From Pycnopodia helianthoides (Eukaryota > Echinodermata > Asteroidea > Forcipulatida > Asteriidae), in the NCBI GenBank assembly GCA_032158295.1, contig CM063248.1, forward strand, positions 21,415,273 to 21,479,272: a stretch of 64,000 nucleotides of DNA, in the 5' to 3' direction. The position numbers were made by a program, and so were the translations under genes. Shown here in pieces: positions 10,711 to 22,553 of this stretch (the first letter of the stretch is position 1; the number at the start of each line of letters is the position of its first letter). The notes beneath the pieces were generated by a model. That model made no database searches. It worked only from the letters and a program-made list of their open reading frames with translations, and was not told the DNA's origin.

Positions 10711-12271
10711 ATGGCTAGTAGGCCCAATAATAGTGGGTTTGAAGCCTCTGCAATAACTGTACTAAAGAGGGCAGTAGAGCTAGATGGCAAAGGTCGTTTT
10801 ACAGAATCACTTGTTTGTTACCAGGAGGGGCTGAATCTACTCATGGAAGTTCTGAAAGGTAGCATCTTTTTTGTCAGAAACAATATGGGACATACTACAG
10901 GGATTGTGAATGTGTAACACTTTATGTTATCATGTATACCAATGTATATAAGTCTAAATTTCCCCAAATTATTTTACTGACTTCTTCATCAGACTTTGTT
11001 GTTACATCAGGCATGGAGGTAGAAATTAAAACTCCATGCATCAGGTATTTGTTCAAACCACTCACTGACACTGCTTACATTTTATAAATAGTAATATATT
11101 TTGTGTGTTGTTTCTGTATAGTGACTATCGATGATGTAAAGAAGCAGGCATTTCGTACACGAATCACAGAATACATGGACAGAGCAGAGAAGGTCAAGCA
11201 ACATGTTGAGAAAGAAAAGGAAGGTGAATCCCGGATGATGAAAACAGACAACAAAAAAGAGTTGTCAATTGATTTTTCTTGAAATATTTCCATTTGTTTC
11301 ACAGAAGTCTTACTCAAGCTGTAGTATTTTCTATGATACCCACATGTATAACCTTAATGACCTTATAACTGATTTATTTATTATTTACTTTGTAGCTGGG
11401 AAGTACCATGAACAGATTCACATAGGAGCTGACTCCACTAATAACAGCTACAGAAGAATCTTGGGTCCATTCTTGGATGAGTTTGTAACTGAAGTTCAGG
11501 TGGAAGATCCTTACATCAGGTCTGCCCATCAGACTTATAACTTTCTGAGGCTGTGTGAGCTTCTTGTTGGAGGCAAAACAAAGGTCAAAAAGATCTCACT
11601 GATAACAGGCAGGGATGAGGTATGTAACTGTTCAGGGAATTCAAGAAAAATTATGTACAAATATAGCTTTCTTTATGAAATAAAGTGAGGTTCGTTATAG
11701 TTCGACCTTTTCTCCATCATGTTGTGAGTTTGTAACTATAGTTTTGCCGTTTGTTATAATCCTGATTATAATGACTACATTTATTGTCATATTCTACCTC
11801 ATCAGGGGAGTGCTCAAACTCAGCAGGCAAGGCTAGATGAGCTGAAAAGAAGCCTATCTGAATATGGTGTAATGCTTGAAATAAATTACTCATCAACACT
11901 TCATGACCGAGAAATCAGGTGAGTGTGTAGTTGAAAATTGTGTTAGATAAAGGAATGTATACCGTGCCATGCACTTATTGACATGTTTCAATTGTGTGAA
12001 GTTTTGCTTGAATGAAATTAAGATTTCGTGATTTGATTAAAGCAAAACCTCACACAAATCTTTCAAACAAACTTTAGAGCAGTTTTTAATGATATGTTTT
12101 TCCTGTGATTTCAGATTAAACAATGGCTGGATCATCAAGATTGGCAGAGGACTTGATTATTTCAAGAATACTGGAAAATTCAGCATTGGTTTCTGTGACA
12201 TGGACCTTCGGAGATGTCAGGAGACGACAGTAGACATCTTCCATTCCAAGCACACTGCCCAAAACAGATGA
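10711..12271 (+). CDS. MITD1: MIT domain-containing protein 1
   Basis: Coding exons are 10711-10858, 11122-11223, 11396-11619, 11806-11918 and 12115-12271, giving 247 aa (human is about 249). The first coding exon is preceded by an acceptor at 10652, so the 5' UTR is split. Residues 1 to about 85 form the MIT three-helix bundle ([42 protein letters not shown]). The rest is the phospholipase-D-like MITD1 C-terminal domain, with [40 protein letters not shown] and [12 protein letters not shown] all recognisable. The family binds ESCRT-III tails through the MIT domain and membranes through the C-terminal domain, helping abscission at the end of cytokinesis. The ATG at 10711 gives the length and alignment of the family. 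Nothing looks broken. Confidence 0.95.
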
Positions 12272-13014
12272 TGCTTGTATTTGCTGTACATAGTGTGAAT
12301 ATTATAATATCATTAATAGTTCTTAGAGAGACTGCATACTGACATATTTGTATTAAATGTTGGAACGATGGGAACTTCATTCAAGGGACCTTTTCTAACA
12401 AGTAAATTGTGTAAGTCACCAGAAACAGCTGTATCGTGCAGTTGACTCGTCTCAGTAGTCATCCCCCACTTGGATTTGATTTTTTATTGGTTTGCCCTCA
12501 AATATAACCTTGTTTTACCCCTTCATCCATTTGCCCTCTTAAAACCTGGATTAGTTCACAAAGCACCTAAAGGTATATAGGGTCAAACATTGGTAACTAC
12601 CTTTAAAACTGTATTTTTCATCCAAAAGCCTACTTGTTATAAAGATGGTAATGGTAAGCACCCTGAGAAATTATTTGGTCTGAAGTGCCTCTGTTGATTG
12701 GAAATCCTTACAAGAAAGTCGAAAATGTGAATCTCCAAAGACCACGTTGTGGTGACTTTTTGATTCAAATTTCCCTGGTCGCCATTTATGAATGCTGCAT
12801 CCAGAGATGCGGTTGGTACCCGTTGTCACCTCGCTAAACAGGATAGATTAAATGTTCTTGAAGAAAATACTGTGATAGTTTTTTTGCTGTTTTCTCAACG
12901 AGTAGACACTGGATTCAGCTGAAACTTTCACAGTTGACTTTTATTGTATTTTTCTTGATAATTTGGCCTATGGAGGATTATGTTGACAAAAAAACCAATC
13001 TATGACCCCCACCT
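12272..13014 (+). other. MITD1 3' UTR and spacer
   Basis: Non-coding, moderately AT-rich. I see no clear AATAAA close to the stop and no conserved frame. Confidence 0.35.
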
Positions 13015-13348
13015 TTAAAGGAACATTACAGAATTGGTGAGAAAAAAACTTGTAAAATATACTTTTGATAACAGATTTACATAAAACTTACACGGTCTAA
13101 TGATGATGATAGTAGAAAACATCCCTTGAAATATTTCTGTCTGAAATGCCATATTTGATGAGAAATTAATAAACTAATTTTCCGATTGGAGTTTATCGGT
13201 TTTTCACTATTTTCTCGTGACCCAGATGGCCGATCGATCTCAAACTTCTACAGGTTTGTCAGTTTATGTATATGGTGGATTACATAAAGTGCTTACACTG
13301 CCAGCAACTGTTTCGTTAGCAAAAAACAATTCTGTAATGTTCCTTTAA
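13015..13348. mobile_element. TTAA-flanked MITE, AGGAACATTACAG family (shortened copy)
   Basis: Left end TTAA-AGGAACATTACAGAATTGGT and right end ACAATTCTGTAATGTTCCT-TTAA. It lacks the central CTCAGTGAGCG palindrome seen in the copies at 42830-43219 and 49620-50005. Inside are the shared blocks CGGTCTAATGATGATGATAG and CCAGATGGCCGATCGATCTC. Confidence 0.85.
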
Positions 13349-13675
13349 GCTTGGTTTCAATTATTGTTTTAGGTATATTTTTATGAATTTTATTCATATA
13401 TAAATATTTTGAGTTAAACAATTTGAGTCACATAATTAATAATTTCCAAAGAAACTAACTAATTACCCTTTGTGTAGTTTTTGTTTTAAATAATGTTTCC
13501 ATTCAGGAAATAGTTTATGTAGATGCTGCTAAAAATAACAATTAAAAAAGGCAATTTGAGATAATTATATTAAACTTTTTGATGAATATTAAAGACAATG
13601 TTGAATAGTTTGTATTTTTATTTTGTATAATGTTATGTGTATTTCGCGGGTGAGAAGTTGGGGGGGAGGGCTTCC

Positions 13676-13910
13676 TGGGCCCAATTCCATAGAGCTGCTT
13701 AGCACAAAAATTTTCTTAGCATGAAATTTTTGCCTCGATAAAACCAGCCAAATTTCCACGTGATTTTCAGGATAAGCAAACAACAGCTGCATACCATTAA
13801 CAACCAATATGCAACAAATGGAAATTTGGTTGGTAATCCTGTTTTTATCAAGGAAGAAATTTCATGCTAAGCGTATTTTCGTGCTTAGCAGGTCTATGAA
13901 ATTGGGCCCT
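13676..13910. mobile_element. Palindromic MITE, GGGCCCAATTTCAT family
   Basis: It starts TGGGCCCAATTCCATAGAGC and ends GGTCTATGAAATTGGGCCC. The two halves are largely complementary, including AAATTTCCAC / GTGGAAATTT-type pairing in the middle. Confidence 0.75.
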
Positions 13911-14133
13911 GCTGTAAAGTGAGGGGGCGTGGCAGAAATGAACCAAACAATATTAACCGTAGAGGGCGCTGTATCAGCCCACCGTTAAAAATGTAATGAG
14001 AGTATTCATTTGATATTGCACAGTACTGTGTGTGTATACTGTGTACGTGCACTGCACAAAACATTGAGGTGAACCAGAGCGTGAGGAGACTGAATGGTCG
14101 ATGTAAAAAGCAACGACAAAATCAATTCACCAG
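13911..14133 (+). promoter_or_regulatory. Possible noncoding first exon / promoter for the PP2C gene
   Basis: After a GC-richer patch (GTAGAGGGCGCTGTATCAGC, from about 13960) there is a strong donor CACCAG|GTAAGAA at 14133/14134. The first PP2C coding exon (24954) begins at an acceptor, so a noncoding exon must lie upstream. This is the best candidate I see, about 10.8 kb away. Inference only; transcript data would decide. Confidence 0.25.
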
Positions 14134-14720
14134 GTAAGAAAAATAGCTAAAATCGTTCTTTTAGTAATTACACTAGTGCAATGATTAACCTTGTGATATT
14201 CAATTTTTAGTCTGATTTTTTTAATGACCATTTGACGTTGTATTTCCTCCTTCGATCGCGTGATGTGATGGATGACTGATGTCATGTCGACATGGCACAC
14301 ATGTATGTTGATACGCTGCAGGTATACGTCTGTACAGTGTAATGTGATTGTGAATACTGACACGATACAACGCACTGACACATTGTAAAATCAAAGTTTA
14401 CACTGCTTGCAGTACATGTAGACGAACTCTCTAACTGTATTCTAAAGTATTCTTTTGAGCAAAGTCATATTTGAAGGACTATGGCAATTTTCAAAACCAT
14501 ATCTGTTTTTATTACTATTACCTACTAATTATAAAATTTATTACTATAATACTAGCCTAGGCTTTGGCATGTTTGCATTTGCTCTTCAACATCAAAGTTC
14601 TAATCTAAGTTCTATTCTAACAAGTCCTTTCTCTATGCTAGTCTAGACGTTATATAATACAAGCCCACCTTGTGCTTGTTGGGCTGTGTAATTCGTAATT
14701 CTGTATAGCCTCATAAGGTA

Positions 14721-15570
14721 TAGTGCAAAAAATATGCTGGACTCCCTCCACTTCTTGGCCTAGCCTAGGTACCTCCAGACAGCCAGAAGGTGATATAATT
14801 TTTTGAATAGAAACCCCTCGTTTTTATGCTGCTATTTTCTCCCCAGTCGTCCACAGCGCAATTGTGGAGAGCACATAATTAAAACGAAAATGTGCGCACT
14901 CTTTTTGATGTAATGAAGAATATCAGAGGCAATACTGACATGATTAAACTGACCGGCATCCATGATGTTTGCTGATGCACATGTAGGCCTACTACATTAG
15001 TCTCTACTACTACTACTACTACCCTAGTACTATAGCAGTTTTCTTGCGAGGTGGTTTACTTGGAAATAATTCTGTCAAGTTTCCAAGCAGTGCATGCGCT
15101 GCATGTGCTAGAAGTAGTACTACTAGTAGTAGTAGTATAAGTTACCATCTACACATGCTGTACAAACGACATACATGTACACACATGTGTGTGTTTACAT
15201 GTTGATATGCCTTGTTCTTACAGTACATACACGTACACTGCAGGATGTGTATCCGCAATGCGAAAAAGACTACACGGGCCATATGGCTGTGTATCAGCGT
15301 GCATGCATATCAGCAAACATCATGGATGCCGGTCAGTTTAATCATTTATTATTAGTATCACCTCTGATATTCTTCATAAATTACACCACAATGAGTGCAC
15401 ACATTTTTGTCTAAGTTAATGCACTGTCCACAATTGTGCTATGGTAAGTGACAAATGGGGAAAAAATCTTGGCATAAAGATGTGGGTTTCTGTTAAAAAA
15501 ATTATTTCACCTCCTGGAGGTACTTGGGCGTAGGGCCAAGAAGCGAAGGGAGTCCAACATATTGGCACTA
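14721..15570. mobile_element. Foldback element with arms of about 270 bp
   Basis: The left arm begins TAGTGCAAAAAATATGCTGG and continues with ACTCCCTCCACTTCTTGGCC. The right arm ends with the complement (GGCCAAGAAGCGAAGGGAGT then GGCACTA). Matching runs through the arms, for example GCATCCATGATGTTTGCTGA against TCAGCAAACATCATGGATGC. The centre holds (CTA)n / (AGT)n triplets and ACATGTA-rich DNA. It has no coding capacity. A one-arm relative starts at about 17206. Confidence 0.85.
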
Positions 15571-15607
15571 TTTATGGGGCTATGTTCTTTACTGACAGAG
15601 TGTTAAG

Positions 15608-15754
15608 TGTTGTACAATGGCTCTCTTTTAAGTTTGATTAACATTGGTCTTACATGTATCATTGATCACAGTTGTAAACTAATGGTGACTATTAATGATA
15701 ATATCGCCATTAGTTTACAACTATGATAAGACTGATGTTAAGAGAGCCACAACA
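15608..15754. repeat. Near-perfect hairpin
   Basis: GGCTCTCTTTTAAGTTTGAT ... CAGTTGTAAACTAATGGTG pairs with CCATTAGTTTACAACTATGA ... TTAAGAGAGCC across a short loop. A compact palindromic element. Confidence 0.8.
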
Positions 15755-15951
15755 GCCCAACAAGGTGGCCTAGCTTCAGCTCTGGCTTAGGCAGCTTGTG
15801 TGCCTATTTTGTTTGAAGTCCGGTACTCCCAAGAAAGCAATTTAAGTGTAACTACTGTACGTTTTCAAAATTACTGACAGAGCCCGAAGCCTTAGCCAAA
15901 GCTGTGATTGCCAAAAATGTCATTGGCGGTAAAGCACCTTCACGGTAATGT

Positions 15952-16112
15952 GCATCATCTTGTTCAAGGGGCAAATTTATTTACTTTGAACACGCGTTGC
16001 CATCTGCAACTCAGCTCTAGTTATGCGTCTGAAAAGTGGGTGGATGATCGAGTGCAAAGTCGCAGATGGCTTGTCTCAAATAAACAACTTATCCCCTTGA
16101 ACATGATGGCGC
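15952..16112. repeat. Hairpin element
   Basis: CATCATCTTGTTCAAGGGGC with TTGCCATCTGC in the left arm pairs with GCAGATGGC and ATCCCCTTGAACATGATGG in the right arm. Confidence 0.7.
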
Positions 16113-16641
16113 ATAAATTACTGTGAAAGTGCTTATTGTTAATGTTTTATGTTTAACACAATTACTTGAAAGACGCTCATATTATTTTTGATTTGCGGGT
16201 GCAATTTTGAAGTTCAAGTTTGCGGGCATAAATTTGAATTGCTCGCTCCATTTGTTATGGACAACAGCTGAAGCACGACACTGACAAGAATTACACTGTT
16301 AACATAAATTTTACATCAGCATCAGATGAATTGTATCCCAGCATCCTGTGTCCAGCGCTTTGTTGCAAGAACTTCAGAACTTGCAGTTTGTATGCAACCC
16401 TATTTAGTATTTACACAACTCTCCACTCAAGTTTTAGAACAAAAATATCAATTCAGACATAAGTTAAGATCTTCAGCCTTACCCTTTTATTAATTGTGGT
16501 AGGTTAAATCTCTTCCTACAGCCATGTATTTCACGGAAGTGGTCAGCAACACGGTTGAATAAAAAAGATTGCGTCCTTTTCAAAGATTGCACTTCAGCTC
16601 TATTTGCATGAATTTTTAATTTACATGAGCTCCAAACATTA

Positions 16642-17068
16642 CAGGGCTTGAAATTTACACTGGACCACAGGTTAGAGGCCAGTAGTTTTAGTATCGGGCC
16701 AGTAAACTTTTGACCTGACAAGTCTGGCGGTCTTGTGTTTTTAATTGAATAATAACGAAGAATAATACCTGAAAGAATAATATCTTGAACACAAAAAGAT
16801 AATTTGGACTTTGAGTCTGATAAAATACCTTTCCATTCTCGAGAAATGAAGTATACTTAATACCCATAAAGACAAATAAAATCAATCAACTCTTACATGT
16901 CTTAGCGCTTGTTCAAATAAAAACAGTTAACTTAAATGCACATTAAATTGGGACAGGAAGTTTTTCTTAAATTTGATTCTGGTCTTGTAGAAAGAATTCT
17001 GGTCCAGTAAACTTTATGAGCCACAAGCCCTGTGGTCTTGTGGATTTTTCTCCCAAGTTCGAGCCCTG
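16642..17068. mobile_element. Terminal-inverted-repeat element, CAGGGCTTGAA ends
   Basis: Left end CAGGGCTTGAAATTTACACT and right end CCAAGTTCGAGCCCTG form short inverted termini. Inside, GGCCAGTAAACTTTTGACC near the left has a relative, GGTCCAGTAAACTTTATGAG, near the right. I could not identify a convincing target duplication. Confidence 0.55.
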
Positions 17069-17205
17069 TATTGTATCAACCATGTTTGCATCGCAATATT
17101 TTATTGTAGCAGATGAGGTAGCCCCATTATTAAAATAATAATAATAATTAAATAGTTTAAGTTTGAAGTATTATTATTATAGTAATAGTACCATGTAAAT
17201 ACATC

Positions 17206-17480
17206 TAAGTGCTAATTTGCAACAAGAATTTGTTGGACTCCCTCCGCGTATTGGCCCTACATGTAAACCTGCCTAGGCTAAAGGTCTCACATAATTTTTT
17301 GAATTAAAATTTAAAGGAACATATTTTGTTTTTTAAGCTTACATTTAGCCTATTGTTCACAATCACTTATCATCATGCAATACTGCTTTGGCTAGTGCAA
17401 TTAAACAATGCTCCGCTGACTCCTGTTTGTTTAATTTTAATATAAGAAGAATCTGCTGTTGGCAGCCATGATGTTTACTG
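17206..17480. mobile_element. Partial copy of the 14.7 kb foldback family
   Basis: It contains TTGTTGGACTCCCTCCGCG and GCAGCCATGATGTTTACTGA, matching one arm of the 14721-15570 element. The other arm is not visible. Confidence 0.5.
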
Positions 17481-19460
17481 ATGTGCATGAGCGCTGATAC
17501 AGCATTATACATGTACATTGACCTGTACTTCCAAAGGCCTGAATTTTGTATTGGGTGGCCGGCCAAAAGATTTGTGTACTGCTGGTTTTGGCACTATTAT
17601 GTTGCTGTATTAACCAGTGACCATTGTTCAATGTATGGTTCATAAACACTTTCTTTTCAATTGAAGTTCTAATGAACTGCTTGAATATCACATGTACATG
17701 TTAACTTTTACTCTGAAGTGTTCTCATTTTTGTATTTAGCAGAAAAATTGCTTATACTTTATTGTAAAGAAAATTACATAAATTTACACCTTTTCACCAA
17801 ATTGTCTTGATGACATTTGTTTTGAACTTCTCACTCACTGTTGACATATAACTTAATGCTTGATTAATAATGTGACTTGAAGGTCACATGTACATGTATT
17901 GGGAATTATGAATTATGACCAAGGAGATATTTCATACATTTTTCCCGCACGTACGCATATAGTTTACATTGATAACTATTACTATGTACATAATGTGTCT
18001 GAACTTTGTCCTGACTGTTGTTACTGACCTGAAAAGTTTGAACAAAAAGACAAGTGGAGTACCAAGTCCAAACTTTACAGTACATAGCTTATCAGTAAAA
18101 TACACACCATGTGTGTAAGTGTAGGTATTTGGAGGAAAACTATGTCCTCTGTATTATGTGTAGTGGACAATATTCTACACTAGTATCATGTTTTAAAATG
18201 TTTTAAAGTTGCTGTATTGCATGTACTAAGTTAACATAAATTAAGTGCATAGATTCACTAGTGAAGGACATGTACAAAGTAAGTTTAATCTATTGAACTG
18301 AATTTGTTACAACACATATGTCAAGCACACACTGTGGACACCTACATGTACATGTAACTATTTGTCTTTTTACTTTTTTTATTTGAACTTCAAAATCAGA
18401 ACCAATCTATAGCACAGAACGATTACCAAAACAGACAAGATAGTGTGATGGTAATACATTTTGCATAATGCATGCAATGTACATGTACATGGTAAAATGA
18501 AGACAGTCCTGCTAGCATACAGAGACCTGTTCTTCTGAACAGCTGGTATCTTCAGTATCCTGGGAAGAGGAAGCATAGCTTATTTAATTAGATTACTCTG
18601 GTAATAGACATTGTCAAACAGTACACTGGCCGCTCATAACTCCTTTCATTGTTTTTGATATTTCATATAATTTACTTAGTACATGTGAATACTATACTGA
18701 CATTTTAAGAAGTGGACAAATGTGGTTAAAGGGGGGTTGGGTTGTACCATAGCATTTATTGTTGATACTTAAAAATTCATTACATTGGCAGTTTTATGTA
18801 CTATCCTATTTTAATACTGACATAATTTTCTCCAAAAATGACCCAAGTTCATTTAACATAAATGAAGAACAATCAAATACAAGCTAAGCATTGGGAAACA
18901 TGTCTTAAGATTACTCTTAACATGTACAACTGAAGAAGAGTCTTAAATGTTAATTGGAGGACTGTTCCAGAGAGTAGCAGCCATTTTTACCATAGAGCAG
19001 TCTGGTACAATATTAGGAATGTTGAGCAAGTTGTGGGAAGAATGAAGACCATGATGGTTGGATTGGTGAAGTTCAAACACTTGCAAGATAAAGTACAGCA
19101 ATGTCACTCAGACTGCACTTGTGTATAAAAGAATTTGAAACTGGATGCGTTGCTCCATGGGTAACCAATTTAAAACTGCAAGTATAAAACATCAAAGGAT
19201 ATTACAAATGAAGACTGTATCATTTGCATAACATTTCAAGATGCATGTATCTTTTCTTTTTAGTTATGGATCAGGTTTTTTCAAAGTTAGTTAAAATTTA
19301 AGGATAATCGGTTTTCAATTCAACACACTAATAAGTTTTGCTTTGTGCTTTACTAAAGTAACTGATTTAGTTATCTGTCCTTTAAGATGTGACCAACATT
19401 ATTAGTTATCATACAAGTACTTGTGGAACTGCATCCCATCCAACTCGGTCTTCAGCATTG
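17481..19460. other. Intergenic/intronic AT-rich DNA, no gene seen
   Basis: AT-rich with many TACATGTACATGTA-type palindromes (for example near 17693, 17886, 18345 and 18477). No conserved reading frame on either strand. Confidence 0.4.
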
Positions 19461-19464
19461 TTGG

Positions 19465-19760
19465 GTACGGGGAAGGGCTGTATTTGTCTGTATTCCACCA
19501 GCGTGCTTTTGATAACGAAGTTATCTTCAAGCAAACTTGACACATAGCTTAAAATAGCCCGTCATAAAATAGGGTATGATTTGGGACGTTTAATATTATA
19601 ATATATCACTCAAGCGTGAGAGGAATAAGGAAAAACATAGCGCTTCTACGCTTCTCGTTGGATATGGGACGCAGACACGCTATATTTTTCTGTGTTCCAT
19701 GAGCGCACCTGTGATAATGAATTTATCTTTAAAAGCTAACTTGACGCACAATCAAGATGA
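19465..19760. repeat. Diverged direct repeat pair
   Basis: CTGTATTTGTCTGTATTCCA ... GATAACGAAGTTATCTTCAA ... AACTTGACACA near 19477-19545 recurs as TATATTTTTCTGTGTTCCAT ... GATAATGAATTTATCTTTAA ... AACTTGACGCA near 19680-19750. Confidence 0.55.
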
Positions 19761-20086
19761 ATGACGCACTGCTGTACACGGGGGGAAAAGTGCAAAACAG
19801 GGCACGTCCAAATACTGTTCCTGGTGTTTCCTTATTGCAATGTACGCCCTGAAGAAGGTTACCACCATAGTGCGAAAAATTCTGCAATTTTATTTACTGG
19901 TGAGCACCAGAATTATGTATTTCCTCACGTCAATAACAAGACATTCCACCATAAGGATTGACATTTTCAACTTTTTCAAGTTAGCCCATCATTTTCTAAT
20001 TCTAGGTATTCACATTTTCAACAGTAGCGCAATACGCAGAGTTAGCCCCGCCTATAAGGCAGAGTGTGATATGAGCCGTGCAATGT

Positions 20087-20310
20087 AGGTTTATATCACT
20101 CCTTGTTGCTATGGATTGACCAATCAGAATCAAAGAATCAAGCCTGCTTGAATATATAAAGGTTTATATCACACTCTTGTTTCTATTAATGGACCAATCA
20201 GAATCGAGGATTCAAAATTGCTTGAAAATACATGTAAAGGTTTATATCGCACACTTGTTGCTATGGATCGACCAATAAGAATCAAGGGTTTAAGTTTGTT
20301 TGAAGATGGA
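20087..20310. repeat. Three tandem copies of a unit of about 75 bp
   Basis: Each unit starts AGGTTTATATC and contains CTTGTT(G/T)CTAT followed by GACCAAT(C/A)AGAATC and a TTGAA-rich end. The starts are at about 20087, 20159 and 20238. Every unit carries a CCAAT-like core, but I have no evidence that it is regulatory. Confidence 0.8.
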
Positions 20311-20809
20311 AAATATTATGTACTTGCACTGATTTGCCATCTGACAATAAATATATCAATGATTAACCACTTCACATCGGTATTCTGAAAAAAATTTCCC
20401 TGCCCATTCGTGTTATTATTTTGGGGACTTTTTTGGAGCTTCTTGAGTAATCGTTTTCCTTTGAAAATACAGAAGTGTTGCCACAATGAAACCCTGACTT
20501 GACAAAAAAAGTAAACAAAGGTTCTCATAATTAGCACCAGAATTTGTATAGTGTGCCATAGACACACAAAATATTACTATCAGACTAATTTGTTCACACT
20601 ACATGCACGATTCATAATGTGTACATGTAGTACAGCAATCATGTACCCTCTGGAGTAGATTCTGTGAGTGCATTATTGAATATGCACCATACCATAGACA
20701 ATATAGTGACTTACTAATACCATAGCATAACATTACTACAGAAGCCAAATAATGACCTTTAACAGCAAGCATCAGTGTATTGTACATGTAGTAGGTCCAG
20801 CAGTAAGTA

Positions 20810-21209
20810 TTAAAGGCAGTGGATACTTTTTGGTAATTCCTGAAGAAATACATTACCATAAACACTTAATTGGTAAGGTCGGGGAGGTAAGAGGTAAGGA
20901 GCACATGAGAGCTGCCGATAGTAACACATTGTGAGAAACGACTCCCTCTGAAGTAAGTAAGTTTTTGAGAAAGAGGGAATTTCTCACCAAAATATTTGAA
21001 TCTGAGAAAGGCTTCAGGTTTCTCAGGCAGTTGAAAGCACACGATTCTATGCAACAAGGGTGTTTTTTATTTCATAATTTTTGTGCAACTTCGATGACCA
21101 ATTGAGCCAAAATGTTAACAGGTTTGTTATTTATGCATTTTGGGATAAACCAAGTGAGGATACTGGTCTTTGACAATTACCAAAAGTATGTCATATTTTG
21201 TACCTTTAA
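20810..21209. mobile_element. TTAA-flanked MITE, AGGCACTGGACAC family (diverged)
   Basis: The left end TTAA-AGGCAGTGGATAC and the interior (GTGAGAAACGACTCCCTCTG, GGTCTTTGACAATTACCAAA) match the 4676-5075 copy at the same 400-base length. The right terminal repeat is strongly decayed but still ends at TTAA. Confidence 0.75.
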
Positions 21210-21692
21210 AGTCAAGGTCAGAATCACTGACCAGGACATCAAGAGACCTTTACACACAGAGTTAATAGCATCTGAGATCGATCAATGGTTTAGTGCAATA
21301 GAAGCTGCTTCCTTCTCTCCAGTAATGCGAATGGGCAATGAAACTGCATTATCAATATTTGATTGGATGCACATATAATATGTAGTGTCTCACTCTGTTT
21401 CTTTTGTAGGTTTATTGGATTTGTGTTGACGTCTTTGTACTGAATATTTATTAGTAATTGGACATGAAATCATGAGGATTGAAGTTCAACTGATTACTTG
21501 TTGATCTCAAGCATGAACCAGTACAAAGTCAAGCCTGTATTGTACCATATAAATGGTTTGGGGTTAAAAAGGAACCAAAATTATGTTAGTGTAGGCAAGG
21601 TTGAATGTATTTTACTGTATATGTAAATTGAAAATGAAAAAAAGAACTGTACACAAATGTACCTGTATCATTGTATTTTTATTTATAAGTAT

Positions 21693-21810
21693 AGATTCAT
21701 TCTTAACCTAATTTCAAGCATCCTTTGAATTTGTGTATCAAATATGGAATACAATTTTTCAGAGGATGGTTGTGTAGTTTGTTTCTTGAAATCAGGTTAA
21801 GAATGAATCT
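21693..21810. repeat. Hairpin
   Basis: AGATTCATTCTTAACCTAAT with TTCAAG at the left pairs with CTTGAAATCAGG then TTAAGAATGAATCT at the right. Confidence 0.7.
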
Positions 21811-22462
21811 TCTTTTTCAAAAAAACAAAGCTGTACATTTTTGTATGTAATCAAATAATGTTTTTGCAGCGAGTCTTGCATAACTTCCAACTTACAAGCC
21901 ATTCACAAAAACTGGTATTTATTAAAAAAACATCTCACATTATAACTTCTTTATAGACCATGTTACATTTGTTTACAGAGTGGTGACCTCGTACCTTATA
22001 ATGCTATTCCTGACGGGCTAGATGCTACACAGACTCAATGGGAAAATTTATATTTTGTGTCATAATTTTTACATAAATTCAAAATTTACAAAAGCAACAG
22101 CTGTACAGCTTTTGAGATGCCCCCCTTTCTTCATATCAAAATTGAGGAAAATCAGACAGTGCGATCTCCATAAAACGTAAGATTTGTTGTATTCTTCCAT
22201 TGAGCTGTGTACAAAATGTGCCCGCCGGAAGTCCAGGCTCTGTGGCTCTTTTGTAAACATGTGATGTCACAGGTCACATCTTCTATATAGTGTGTAGATT
22301 AATTGTGTGTTTTGCCCAGAGAAACTCCCTTGTTGAAAAAGGCGATATGTACTAAGTACTGTTTAAAAACTTGATAGCTTTGGCTCTAAAGGGAGGGGGG
22401 GGGGCTTTTGTCATAATAATAGCAGGCCTCTGGAATTGATTGTAGTTATGAACTTTAACCTA

Positions 22463-22553
22463 GTTACATGTACTACACTGGTGCACAATGGCTGTCACAT
22501 CACAGTAATAATGATGGTGGACTGTGATGTGATGGCCAGTGTGTGCAGTAACT
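22463..22553. repeat. Hairpin
   Basis: The inner stem CTGTCACATCACAGT pairs with ACTGTGATGTGATGG around a 14-base loop. Outer matches ACACTGG / CCAGTGT and GTTAC / GTAAC extend it. Confidence 0.65.
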
